In this document: positions 14,001-25,700 of the stretch, in pieces
How the letters are laid out: each line of letters starts with the position of its first letter
Numbering within the stretch: position 1 is the first letter of the stretch
NCBI GenBank assembly: GCA_003342895.1
Contig: PTFA01000086.1
Coordinates: forward strand, 890,939-954,938
Reading direction: 5' to 3'
Source: Casuarius casuarius
Taxonomy: Eukaryota > Chordata > Aves > Casuariiformes > Casuariidae
Length of the DNA stretch: 64,000 bases
Made by a program: the position numbers and the translations under genes
The notes under the pieces: generated by a model
What the model was told of the DNA's origin: nothing
The model's database searches: none
The model's input: the letters and a program-made list of their open reading frames with translations, nothing else

Positions 14001-17000
14001 TGCTGCATAGCTCCTGGTTCCTACAGCTTGGGTCAGGACACAATCTGCTGGAGGGCGGCTGAGGTGCTTTGGCACACCTCTGTATGGGAGGGAGACGGGC
14101 GCTAGGTGGTGCAAGGAAGCTGTCACCAGCACTCCTGGCTTTCGGTCCGAACAGGGATCACCCATTTATATAAAGTGGGCAAAACAAGACATTTGTTGAT
14201 GACTTGACAATAAGTCAATTAAATTGGTCTGAATCCTGCGCTGCCAGTTGCTGTCAAGGAGCATAAGGTGTCCCGGGAGGCTCTGTGGACTTGCTCCGCT
14301 GCTGCACGCCCATCTTTCCATCGTGGGCAGGAAAGCCTGGCTCCTCTCCCAGCCTGGTGACCCTGACACACTGCAGAGAGGACATGGGGGAAATGTGGTG
14401 ACATTCAGTCTGCCCCGGGAATCACGGTGTCAAGAAAAAGATCATATGACAGGTTGCTTCCAGAGGAAGATCCAAAAGGCATGCACCTCTTACACTGGAT
14501 GTATCAGGGTTACAAGATCTAAGCCCTTGCATTTTGTTGGCTGGAGGGAGGGTGGTGTGGGTGACCTTTTCGTTTCCATTTGTACGTGCACTAATGCCTC
14601 TTCGGTAAACATTTCATTTCAGTTTATAGAAAACACTTTAATCTTCCCAGTCAACAAAGGAGATGATAAAGAGACAAATCTCATTTCCTGACAGGTAAAC
14701 CGAGAGATTGACTGCTCTGTCTGACACTGGGAATTCATCTGTGAAAAAGTGCCTTATAATTGAGTCAAGGTAAAACTAAAAGTGTTCATTAGAAACGTAA
14801 CTAGATTTAAGACATATTTCTCTAAATATCTAACAAATTCAAAAGAGAACTGCTTTAGGTTTTGAACTTCCCTAAAAAAGCATGAGTTTCTGCCAGGTTT
14901 TACAGAAGAATTCAAAACAAACAGGAAAATGGTAAAATTTTCTTTGAACTGTATTCTAAGGTCTCCTGTGAGCGATGTGGAACGGGGCTCCCGCTGCAGT
15001 AGGGGCACCAGGACGGGACTCACCTGCGTGAACAAGGACTCTCGGCGCAGCGTTGAGGGAACATCATATACCTCATGTCTGATATTTGGGACTGAAGCCC
15101 GGCATGCTCTCGGAAGAGTAAGCAGGTGCTTAGAGGGGGGAAAAAAAATCATGAGAAAGCTGCAGTGAGCTCAGGACCTCTTTTAAAACTTGATTAGTTA
15201 AATAGGCCATATAGAGAAAACACTCCTAAGTGATTAAAAACCTTTCAAATATTCACCAATGCTAGTAGACAAGAACTAACTTTAAAAGCAGGCCTGGTAT
15301 TTTTTCTTGTAATTCTCCTTTGCCAACATTTCTACTTTATTTCAGTTAGGAATCGACACATACAAATTAAAGACAATCTAATCTGCCTTATTAACCAAAG
15401 GAGGGAAAAGATTGGGAGAGAATACAGCTTTAGATATCATCTAAGTCTTTTGACTACCCAAAAGCAGAACCACCAAAAGAAGAAATCAGGGGAATTTCTA
15501 CTTCTCCAGTCTCACAGAGCCATTAGGTCAAGCCACATTTAGTGGGAGCAAGAGCAGCAAGAAGGTCCAGGCTGAGATGCATTATTTTGTAGTAATGAAA
15601 GATTTACTCTCTCATAAGGAATAAGCCTAGTTACTTCAGTGTCCTGTCCAGCTCCATAAACAGAGAAGCCTGATACAGAAATTCCGTTATCCAGGTCAGT
15701 TACAGATTAATTTTCTTGTTTGCTTTATACATCATTTTAAGAGCTACAGTCAGATCGTAGGACAATCAGTTAAGATGCCAAGTGCTGGAAAAGGACTTTT
15801 TATTGGCCCCCAAACCATTATGAGTTTTGTTCATTCACCATGGGTTCAGCTTGGCTCTCCACGGCCGGTTTATAAATGGACTGTAGCAACACCAAACTAC
15901 TGACCCATGGAAACACCATGGGAGGCAAGATGTTACAGTAAGTTATTTAAAAATTGGAGATAGCGTTCTCCATCACATAAGAGTTGTAGCCGCTAAATTT
16001 AGGGGAAATGTGGTAGAGGAACAGGACTCTGGCTTACATCTGCTTGCTTCTTATTTGTGAAAGCACTTAGCTTTCCTCTGAAGGAAGGAAATGAAAAATT
16101 AACACAAATCCCCGTTGTGCTCTGCAGTAAGAGCGATCCTGTTTGCAAAACAGCACTAACAGAGGCATAAAAGAGAATTTCCTGAGAAGATGGGATAAAA
16201 GATAAATGGTATCCTTAATCCGAGCCTGTTTTCAGATGGGCAAGTCTTATTCAGTATGTAACAAAAAGGAAACTTGCTAAATATCATGTCTGAGGAGAAT
16301 AAATTATTTTAAAGTACTTGCAGTCACAGTAGAGCAAGAAAATGCACTATGTATTAGGCAACAAATAAGGAAGTGACAATGCTTTTATGTAGGCTGAAAG
16401 CACACGGGCGCTGGGGGATTTTGATTTGTTTTATTGCTTTCAATCAGCTCCCTCAAAGACTTGCAGGGGCTTTACGCAGCTGCTCGGAGAACAGCTGAGT
16501 ATGTCAGGAGCTTTGCCAGTTGTCCCATAGGATCTGCACGGGCCGATCCAGAGCGCCTCGGTTTGTGTCCTGCACTCACATAGGCTGTTCGCCTCTTACG
16601 CCTTGGCCTGCATCTGTGTGTGGCTGGGGACCACACTAGTACAGTTGTTGTAGTAACAGCTGTGACGTTGTGCAAGGAGCAGCTCAGGCAAATCTGAACT
16701 TCTAAATAGTAAAAGCAGGCTAGGATATTATTTTTTGTTCTTTGTTAAAGAAAACAAGGCTTGGGTATCAGAGGGCATCAGTATAAGCTCATGATATAAC
16801 AGACAAAAAGCCAATTAACTCTTGCCTTGTGCCACTCATTCAAATCAAAAGTAAATAGCTGACAATTTCAGGGCTTAATTTGCTGACATAACATGGAAAA
16901 TGTGTATCAATATCACATGCTATTTGTAAATGCCTTCTTAGGGTTAGGAATGAGGAGAAATCAGATCACACCAAGTGCAAAAAGCTTTTTTTGCAGATGT

Positions 17001-20000
17001 TACCCAATCTGAGTTTGCAGTTATGGTAACTGCACATGGAGTTTGGAGACGCAAGTGAAACGCGGGAAATGTAGCTTTCAGTCACCATAGATACACTATG
17101 TTTCTCTGTTTTCTAGCACCCATTTGCCCGTTCAACCTGGAACCAGCACCTCAGTTGCTGAAACTTGCCTTTTGACACTGTGGAAGGAAAGCTGGCTAAA
17201 TGAGTTCCATAAATGCAATGATCATTAAATCAGCCCCAAAGGCTATAGTTCAGGGCTGAATTTTTTTTCTTTGCCCTACTGTCAACTAGTGTTTATAATG
17301 TGATTTTCATACAGGGAATAGTTAGTTTAAAAGAGTTACGAAGGGCTGAAGAGCTCATGGGACTGAACATGGGACTCCCTCTCCACCTGCCATATTATTC
17401 TTTCATTGTAAAAGATTCCCCATGAATTTTTTGCTGAAGAAAGCACAAGTTGTTAATGTTAATTTACTTGATGCTCCATTTAATCAAATTATATTTTCCA
17501 CTTACATATTTCATTTGAATGCCAAACACAGGGAACAGGGAGAAAAAAAGGGCCAGGCCAGGAAGGTGTAATGAAACCCTGGAGAACAGGGCTTGCAACC
17601 TCCCCTGCAGCTGCAGAGGCTGGTGACTACTGGTGACTGCTGGTGGCTGCTGCTGGCTGCTCTCATCCCACGCAACCACAGACTGGCAGAGCAACTTGCA
17701 CTTGCTATTGAGCAATGAATCACTGTCTCCTCCAGCATGTCTAAAGCAGGTAGCAGTCTATTTTATGCAAGTCTAATGACAACCTTGAATAGCAGAAGAG
17801 ATAGACAGCAGCAGCTCTCTAAGCTTGCTGAGGAGCTGGGAACAGGAGAAACTAGATCAGAGACAGCCATCTCAGCAGAGGGTGGTTTATTTATTACAGA
17901 CCATCTTCCTGCGCAGATGACTGCAAAGACCCCATGCCCAGAGGACTCTCTATAGGTGCATGCTGTACACCATCAGAGGAGAAAGTTCTGTATCTTGCTA
18001 ATTTAAATTTGGGAATGGGCTTGTAAATCATTTCTAGATCCCCCCAAACAAATGTTATATTCTTTACTTACTGTCCTATTGTACAGCTGCCCTAAACTGT
18101 CAAAAAAAGTGAGGGACTACAGAATAATGGAGAATATCATGTTTTGCCCAGAACAGCACTTCTTGCATAACACTATACACTGTAATAGAATTTATAGGAG
18201 TTTCCTAAACATCATTTATTTGAATAACTTTGCTGCAAATTCAGCTGAAATGTTCAGACCTATAGCCGTTATTATTTTCCATCTCCCAATAATTGTTTTA
18301 ATTATAACATTTTTTACTATATTATCTGCTCATATTCTTACCTGATTTGTTGAGCTTTGGGTCCTTTCACTGAGCAGCTGTGCAGCCAAGGCTGGTACCT
18401 GATATATTCCTTGGGCAGGTAGAGTAGAGATCCTAGCTGGTGATTTAACCCACCCGTCCATCTTTTCATATGTAGACGACAATGTGGTAGACTTGGGAAC
18501 GGAGGGAACCTGGTAAATGTTTTGCTGGCCAGCTGGCAGTTCGGTGGTGTTGCTCTGGGTGGAAGGAGGTGGCAGATCTGCCTGAGAGCCAGCAAGGAGC
18601 TGGAGGCGATTAGCAGGAGCCAGGCCCTGTCTCCCATGGAGGGAACATTTCCACCAACCCTCACTGCCAATGACATTTTGGTCAAGAACTGTCAGGATGT
18701 CTCCTTTGCGGAAGGCCAGCTCATCTGAGCACTCGGCTTTGTTGTCATACAGTGCTTTCGCCAGAGTATTCTGGAGGGAAAAAACAAAATGTGGGCTTTG
18801 CGTTGTTTATACGAACAGAAATGTTACACTAGTTGCCCGTTTAGCATTTATCTCCACCTGAATTTCCATCTAATTCAAATCCAACAGTTTTTACACTGAA
18901 GAGCATCTCTCAGAGCATTGGTTTCATAGCGCTAAGCATTTCCACTATGTTCAGTGCGGTACAGAAATAAATGACATATTACTGTTATATGTTTCATCAT
19001 CATCTTTCCCCCTGAGATTCTTGAAGAACACTGCTAACACTAATTGCTTTGACCTTATGAAAATCCCTACATGAAAAATAGGTACTTTTTTCCAATGGTA
19101 TTCTAAAAATTCTCTGTCGGAAGTTACACAGGAAATGTATCACCAAACCAGAAATAAAACTCACACCTCCCTGACTGCTAACTAATTTGTCTGAGACTTC
19201 AGCTGCACATAAACAAGGCTAATTGTTTCTTACCTGAAAAAAAAATTGCTTATTTTCCTTTAACCTTTTTTCTTTTCTCAAAACCTCATGAAGACAGACC
19301 TCTCAGTAATGCCAACTCTAAAGATTTTAATAAGTGTCCAGTGGTAATTCCAGGAGCATAAATACTACCAAAGAGCAGCATTTGGTGTGTTGCATGCTCC
19401 ATCTTCTAACCCTGAAGCACTAGAAGCCATTATAAGGAGAATATGTTTTGAATTACATACAGAAGCATTTCCATTATTCCTAGCACTGGGAGACTAATAC
19501 AGCTCACGCAAAAAAGTGGTATTTATTTTCCTAACATCCTTGCTGTAGCGTCACATTCTGCAAATAACACAGGCAAAGTGCCCGTGATCGATGGTGTCCA
19601 CACAAGGCATCTTTGAGTTGCCGCAGGACTTGTGAAGACACAGGCTTCAGCTAGCTGTGCCCATGCAGCTCCGGACGAGAAAGCTGGATACTACCTAACA
19701 CAGGGAATCCTGCGCTAATGGGATTCTCTTACATGACCCATCAGCTTGGGGACAAATCTAAATACGTTTGTGCATTGTGATGCCAAACAAATTAGCTCGG
19801 TAATCTTCATGGCGTGGCAGTGCATTCACCGCCTTACCTTCAAGCAAGCACACCTGAAGCAATGTCTGTGTTTCTCTCTGCAACACAGACATCACCAGTA
19901 TCCAAATACTTCAGTCTTTACTACATCTTTCAGCATCCTCATGCAGCGCTCTTATTGTCATTTTTTAGACAGGAAACCAAGGAAGAAAAGAGTAAGTGAC

Positions 20001-22794
20001 TCTCCTAAGATCACAGAAAATCTGTGAGATAAAAAATACTCATATTTCCCAGGGACCTAATGAGCTCTTTGACCACAGAGCAGCTCTATCTGCCTCAGTT
20101 GAAGCCTATAAATTTGTGGCAATTATAAGTGTGTGGATAACCGTGTTTATTTTTAGCATATTTAGGATCTTGGTATTTGCTTAATCATTGCAAGATGACA
20201 GTTAATGAAAAGTAGTAGCAGAAGGTGGCTTTGTAGAAAGAACTGTGGACATAGTGTTTTTCAGTACAACAACATTGCATTTGCCTTCAGCTTCAAAATG
20301 AGGCTGACTGCTCCCCCCTGGATGTGTTCTAGCATTAAATTCTTATCAGAAAGAGCAAGTAATGTCCAAAGAGATAGTGCCCAAATAGGAAACGTGACGC
20401 CTTGTATTTTTGTCCAGAGCATTTGCTGTAAAGCAACAGCTGGTTTGAAGTAACAGCAGAAGAAAATCAATTTGTTAGCTCAGCTGATGAAAGTGGCCTG
20501 TTGTTGGCAGCATACATTTCTTTGTAAGGATGACCATGAACAATGGCCTTTTTATGATACATGGGTTTGTCCATCAGCAGCTGTCCGAGATGGACAACAA
20601 CAGTCCCATTTTCCTAATGTCATAGCGTGGTTAAAACAGTCTTCTTGCCTTGGACATGGTAGCCCACTCTCTATTTGGACAATGGCAAATGCTCTGAACC
20701 ACCTGTGTTTAAGTCAGGGCTTCAGGGATCTCATCACAGAGTGCAGCCCTGGGTGGGTCTGGGCTTCATACATTGTTGCAATTGTAATTCAATTAATTAA
20801 CTGTAATTAAAATAAAAGAGAGAGAGGGACAACTTTTCCTATTATTAATCAGTGACACTTCTAGATCTGGTTTACAATTTGAGACCTTTTTATTGAGCAC
20901 TGTAAAAAGCACACTAAAAGATGGTCCCTGTTCTTGAGATCTGAAGAGGATGGGCAGGCGAAGGGAGGGGTGCTCTCCCCCTTTTGCAAACAGGCAACTA
21001 AAATATTAAGAGCCTTATCCAGGCTCACACAGGAAACCAGTGGCAGAGCCAGGAAGTCCGAACACAGAGGAACTGGGGCCCTGTCTAGTGCCTCAGACAA
21101 CAAGACCATCCTTCCTAGTTGCACCAACGCAAATAAGAGGAAAATTTGGTTCACAGTATAGTTTTAAAAGACATCTAGTTGTCAACATTTTTGCAGCTAA
21201 TTCTTTCCTATGGAAATAGCAAACTGAACACATTATAGGGCCAAATTTTTTAGTTAATCAATGTATAAAACTACACAAGTCTAATTTCACATCTCAGTTG
21301 TTTTCAAGTAAATATGCTGACTTTTGCTAAGACAAAATTTGGCCTGTATACATCAGTGAGAATTTCTGCAAATGGTAACTCTACACTACAGCCTAAGTTA
21401 TACAAAGTGAGGAGGTCCTCTTCCCATCAGCAACACTTCAGCAACATTCAAATGTGACTGCAGCAAGTATTAGGAGGAGAAAACATTTCAGCTATTCTCT
21501 CATCTCTTTTCCTAGACAGATTAGATCTGCTTCCATTGCAAAACAAATAAAGTGAGAGAACAGCCAGGTCAGTGTAAGCAACAGAGAAGTCTATACTTCA
21601 TTCAACAGCAAAGGTATTCCACAAAGATGCTGTCAAAGCTCAGATGGCCAATATTTCATTTGGTAATGTCAGATGAGTATATTCAGCGGTGCCCACAGTG
21701 AACAAAAAGTTAAATTTTAAGCTTACAACATGAAAGTCACAAGCTTTTTCAGTATAGAGGTCTCTTCTTTGCACTAAGCACAGCACCTATCCCTTTGGTT
21801 TTGTCAGTAAAAGCTGCGCAAGCATCCAAGGGCAAGTAGCCCACAGTGAGATACCAATTCAAAGCATATCACAGTGGTTCAGGTTTTTAAAGGTGGTCTC
21901 TAATTTGTGGAGCTCAAATTAGGGCATTTGGGTGCACATCAGGAGGCAACACGAATACTCAAGTGTTCAAAATCGTTGGGCGCTTTGGAGAATCTGACCT
22001 TGCTGGAACAACAAATCCGTTGTTCTCATAGATCATCTCCCATCTAGAAATATGTTTCCAGACAATAGCGAGAGAAAGGCATTGCTGATCTTACTGGCTG
22101 AGAAATCTTGCATTTCAGGCCCTGCAGCCTACTTTTTCCTTGAAGCCCCTTGGTGACATTTTTCAGTGCATTTTAAAAAGGGCAGAGATTCTTAGGGAAG
22201 TATTTTGATGAAAATTTCTTATCCATTTGCCTTGGAACTAGTCTCTGAAGGAGTTTTATAACAAGGTAGGAATACCTGTAACACAGAATATATTAGTAAT
22301 TTGTAGCCACCAAACTACAGGAAGGTGTCAGGCAAAGCTCTTTTAAAAGATACCTCTTAGAATGGATTGTTTTACTATAGGGCAAACTGGCACAAATACA
22401 AAGCTGTGTATGGCAGCTCTTCTAGGATATGCTGCAAGACTATTTACACAAGCCTCAGAGTTTATTCATTGTTTCAGTTATTCTTGTGCCTTTTTAGCCT
22501 CACAACACCCATGTCAGTCATCTGTTCTGAAACACGTTGCAGCAAGAGATGAGGATGAAAAAAACCCCCAAAACGAAGAAACCTCGCCACCACCAAAGAA
22601 AAAAGCTAAACGTCAACTTCTTCCCTTGAACAGACACTTGTATATATATTTTCGGTGCCCACAACCTGGCAGAAAGTTGCATCAATATGTTGTAAAACCA
22701 ATACGAGCAACGCCATGTAACTCAAGTAACTTACCTTCTGCTGGATGCTGATCCCTCCCCAAAACACAGACGGAGGAACATTTTCACAAGGCAT
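8093..22794 (-). CDS. CASS4: CASS4 (HEPL), Cas-family focal-adhesion scaffold protein
   Basis: Six coding exons on the minus strand, all phase 0: 22794-22735 (20 codons, predicted), 18770-18342 (143), 15128-15024 (35), 13913-13764 (50), 11405-10071 (445) and 8506-8093 (137 plus TGA), giving about 830 aa. Domains in order are an SH3 domain (about residues 24-88, ALYDN...WWKCSLHGRQGLAPANR), a YxxP substrate region, a serine-rich four-helix bundle (about 435-628), a DYVQL motif (about 688-692) and the Cas C-terminal focal-adhesion-targeting domain in the last exon (SEHCRLCFGAL, IIMVGQKLVD, RNDILHGSS). Cas proteins are cytoplasmic docking scaffolds phosphorylated by Src and FAK at adhesions. Human CASS4 is 786 aa. 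I count 11 YxxP motifs (YQVP, YDVP, YDIP, YDTP, YHVP). The introns hold old repeat relics and no other gene. Exons 2 to 6 are secure; exon 1 is less so. Confidence 0.93.
10071..11405 (-). CDS. CASS4: CASS4 large exon: YxxP substrate region and serine-rich helical bundle
   Basis: 445 codons lie between acceptor ttgcag|TTA and donor CAG|GTTAGT. Seven YxxP motifs occur in the first 175 codons (YDVP, YDIP, YDTP, YDIP, YDVP, YDIP, YHVP); when phosphorylated these recruit CRK/NCK-type SH2 adaptors. A serine-rich run (about exon residues 189-217) leads into the four-helix bundle (EIKLDLEVAIETL...IIANGKLLF). The exon ends in a lysine-rich tail and EDCDYVQLQ, which occupies the place of the Src-binding YDYVHL of BCAR1 and NEDD9. 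Plus-strand open frames across this exon are antisense shadows. Confidence 0.95.
12197..13020. other. Unexplained open segment inside the CASS4 intron (exon 4 to exon 5)
   Basis: Both strands stay open for over 120 codons here (plus 12330-12704, minus 12601-12197), and GC content is higher than in the flanking intron. I do not recognise either translation. The stretch is not flanked by convincing splice sites in phase with CASS4. A degenerate, old transposable element is the likeliest explanation, but I cannot name a family. Confidence 0.25.
18342..18770 (-). CDS. CASS4: CASS4 SH3-domain exon
   Basis: This exon lies between acceptor ctccag|AAT and donor CAG|GTAAGA and carries 143 codons. It contains the complete SH3 domain: the ALYDN motif, the acidic RT loop CSDELAFRKGDILTVL, EGWWKCSLHGRQGLAPANRLQLL, then two YQVP motifs and a YEKM. 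The SH3 domain of Cas proteins binds proline-rich motifs of FAK, PYK2 and C3G. Because the exon starts at the very edge of the domain, only the short N-terminal tail depends on the uncertain first exon. Confidence 0.95.
19960..20030. repeat. Probable relic of an ancient MIR/CORE-SINE-like element
   Basis: The plus strand reads like the conserved core of old amniote SINEs: aggaaaccaaggaag, then agtaagtgact, then ctaagatcacag. This follows the familiar order 'ggaaactgaggc ... ttaagtgacttg ... aaggtcacacag'. It lies in the first CASS4 intron. Recognition is from memory of the repeat core and the copy is heavily diverged. Confidence 0.4.
20900..21135. repeat. Ancient SINE/LINE-tail relic (MIR- or L3-like)
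   Basis: Successive phrases match a well-known old amniote repeat layout: agatggtccctgttct, aggctcacacaggaaa, ccagtggcagagccagga, then caagaccatccttcct. The order and spacing are typical of SINE- or L2/L3-derived sequence shared by reptiles and birds. It lies in the CASS4 intron between the predicted first coding exon and the SH3 exon. Confidence 0.5.
22735..22794 (-). CDS. CASS4: Predicted first coding exon of CASS4
   Basis: A short open segment starts with ATG at 22794 (MPCENVPPSV...) and ends SIQQK at a strong donor, AAG|GTAAGTTAC, in phase 0. It joins directly to the SH3 exon, which begins NTLAKALYDN. Other Cas genes also have a very short first coding exon before the SH3 domain (NEDD9 begins MKYK then NLMARALYDN). 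The peptide does not resemble the human CASS4 N-terminus as I recall it (MKGTGIMDCAPK). It may therefore be a lineage-specific or alternative first exon, and another first exon farther upstream cannot be excluded. Confidence 0.5.
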
Positions 22795-25700
22795 AAGGAA
22801 TAAGAGGTTAAGCAACTCTGCCTTTGTATTTGTTTTTTATCCTCCTTTTTACCCTATTTAGAGGACTAGTAGCCCCCTTTCTTCTCTTACTTCCTTTCTG
22901 AGTGTTGTGGTTACTTTCTCACTCTCCAACCCTTAGCGATACTTTCAGGAAGGGAGTACGGTCATGCCGAGTAAAGTGAAGTGCAGAGAGGCTGAGCGAG
23001 GGACCGCCGTTCCCTTGGCCGTGCCCGGCCTCGCTGCCAGCACCCGGCCCGCTCCAGCTCTGCAGATGTTCTCCGTCTGTCGCTCACACTAAGAAATTAA
23101 TTACTGAGAAGCCACTGGATGCAAAACTGTTCCAACTTGCTTTCCAAAGAAATCTCGTTTTCTGAGGCATTTTTAGAAGAACTCACCCTGGCCACTTGAT
23201 TTCGCGATCACAGTGACATTGGGAGCAGTTTTGTGGGTAAAAATTACAGGATGTTTATGGCAGGTGAGTGCTGGGTCTGACAAAACAGATAGATAGCCAA
23301 GGTCTACCAAGTATGTCTGCAGTTACGTGGAGTGAGCTTCGTTGCAGTATAGGATCTGGCTTGTCTAATTCGAAGCTATTAGTCAGAAATCAGGCCCTAT
23401 CTACACTTTCAGCTGCCTAGGACATATGTAAGGAATCACTGTGGCAGCCCTCTCTATCATGTAAGCAGAAGCATCTCTGACCTGCCATTCAGTATAAACA
23501 AGTCCTGCATTCCCAGGGTCGCAGAGACCTTAGGGGATGCTTGGAGAGGAGGAAGCTGTGCTTTGGGCCAATGGGATCTGCATTTTTTCTTTATTACCAG
23601 AGAAGCGGAAACTGGCTGTCTAACACTATCATCCGCAAAATGCCATCTAGGCCAGCTGTGTATAGTTCTTTGTTATTTTATGAGATCTCTTTAATGTGTC
23701 CTTACAATAACCAACATAAGTACTAAAGCAACGTAGAAGAGATCAAAGTGTTTTTCTGCTTTGACATTTGTTGCTTCTTCCCTGTCAGCCCTTTGGCAGC
23801 CCTGAAAAAATTTTCTAAGACGAAGAACATCTTAAAGCCAGTTCGCCGCCGTGTGAGAAAGCACCTCGGCAGGCAGCACGTTGCTCTTCTCTCTCACCAG
23901 GCAGATTTTGACAAGATGATGACAGAGCACAGAGCCAGAAGGCAGAGCCTGTGTCCTCTGCGGCCTCTCTTCGAGACGTTATTCTGCCCCACGCTGGGGT
24001 CCGTGACCTCATTTCAGCGATGCAGATGAGTTTGCATATGTTGAGCCAACCGTATGCAATAGCTTTACAATGTTGGACCTCTGGTAGCATGGGTTCAGTT
24101 AACTCAGGGCTGAAGAAAAGTCCGTGTGTGCCTGGAAGTGGGTCTCCTTTTTTTGGACTTTTTTGGATCAGTTGATCTAATACAAGATAACTCTCCCTAC
24201 GAATCTGCTTTTTTTTTTACATCTTTATTGTTTGTATATCCTTATCCAGCAACACATCCACTGCAAAACATAAACAGCACTTGGGAATCTTCAGAATAAA
24301 AGCTGCTAACTCGTGTGTATTAACGAAGAGATGAAAAATTTTAGTTAAGAGTCAATAAGGCTGAAAATTGTACCTTTTTGTACAATTCTATAAAATACAG
24401 TTCTATAACCTCAAAATAGGAATACTCACATAGACTGACATCTGTGCTGCATGTACATATTTATGCTGATGCAAAACAAAAAATACCTCACAACTTCATA
24501 TGGTATTTAATATTACTAGGAACTCCTGATCCCTCTCCTATTCTGATCCTTATCCTGAGCCTGTAATACTATTCACAGAAAATAAAATCTCATCTAAAAT
24601 ATATGCAAATGTCTCTAGAAAACTTATCCATGTAATGATAATTTGGGTAGCTTCCCTGCAAGTCTGCCAAAATCATTTTTGTACTCCCGCGATTTGTGTT
24701 TGGAAACTCCAAATCGCTATTATGTACTATTTCACCTGATCTGTACGTGTGCTAATACTTCACAGCATCTTCATTTCCAAACTAAAAAAGCAAATATTTT
24801 GTCTTCTATTGCCTTATCTTTGCTTCTTTAAAAAGCTATTGAAATAATCTAAATGATGTAGTTTTAATCGTGGGGGTTTCTTTTGTGCATGAAGCACTTT
24901 TACTGCAGGAACATGAGACTCAAAATATTTGAGAAGGAAAAGATACAATTAAGGGCAGTGGGCTGTGTCTGCAAACCAGTTATGCTGATGCATCAGTGAT
25001 ACCCTTTGACATGTTTACTTAACTGTTTCCAGTTAATCTCTTCACCTCTGAACAAAGCTGAAGACATAAACATTCTCCATTACCCTATCATCTGGGAACA
25101 AGTTTCCCAGAAAAGTCACTTTCAAATAGAAGCCCAAATTCAGTCAATTTACCTTTTGCCCAGTTCAATTAACTGTAGACAGAGCTGACATCTTTCTATA
25201 CATGCAGAAGAAAGAAGAATTTACCTTAAACGCTCTGATCTTTCTCCACATGTGTGTGACCTCCTTCTAGCTGTGCACTGTTGTACGTTCCACTTGCTGT
25301 GCTACGTTTTCTGTGACTTGCAGAAGCTCCTTACACTGTATTTATTGCTTTGCTGGTGCATTTTTTTCTGGTTAGACAAAAGTTCCATATCTTTTTCTAT
25401 GGACATTTTAAAGAGCTGAGTTTAGACAAGGATTGAATGTCAGGACTTGCATTTATTTCCTATTCAAAGGCTGAATTAACTTCTGGAGGATGGAACCGGG
25501 TTCTAATCATCAGGTTTTAAGTTCTGAAAGGTCAAATCAGTCTTGGATAAAATAAAGAACAACTAGTTTAAAGGTTCAGGTAGAGCCACTTAGATGGCTT
25601 AGATGGCTAAATATGTGGAATCACATTTAGCCAGATACAGTGGTGGGGATTATAAATAGTTTTATTAATTTTCCTCAGTTCCATGTTCTCCATAAATGGA

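Noticed and set aside
18780..22730. Search for a human-like MKGTG first exon of CASS4
   Set aside because: No minus-strand ATG segment with a matching peptide and an in-phase donor was seen.
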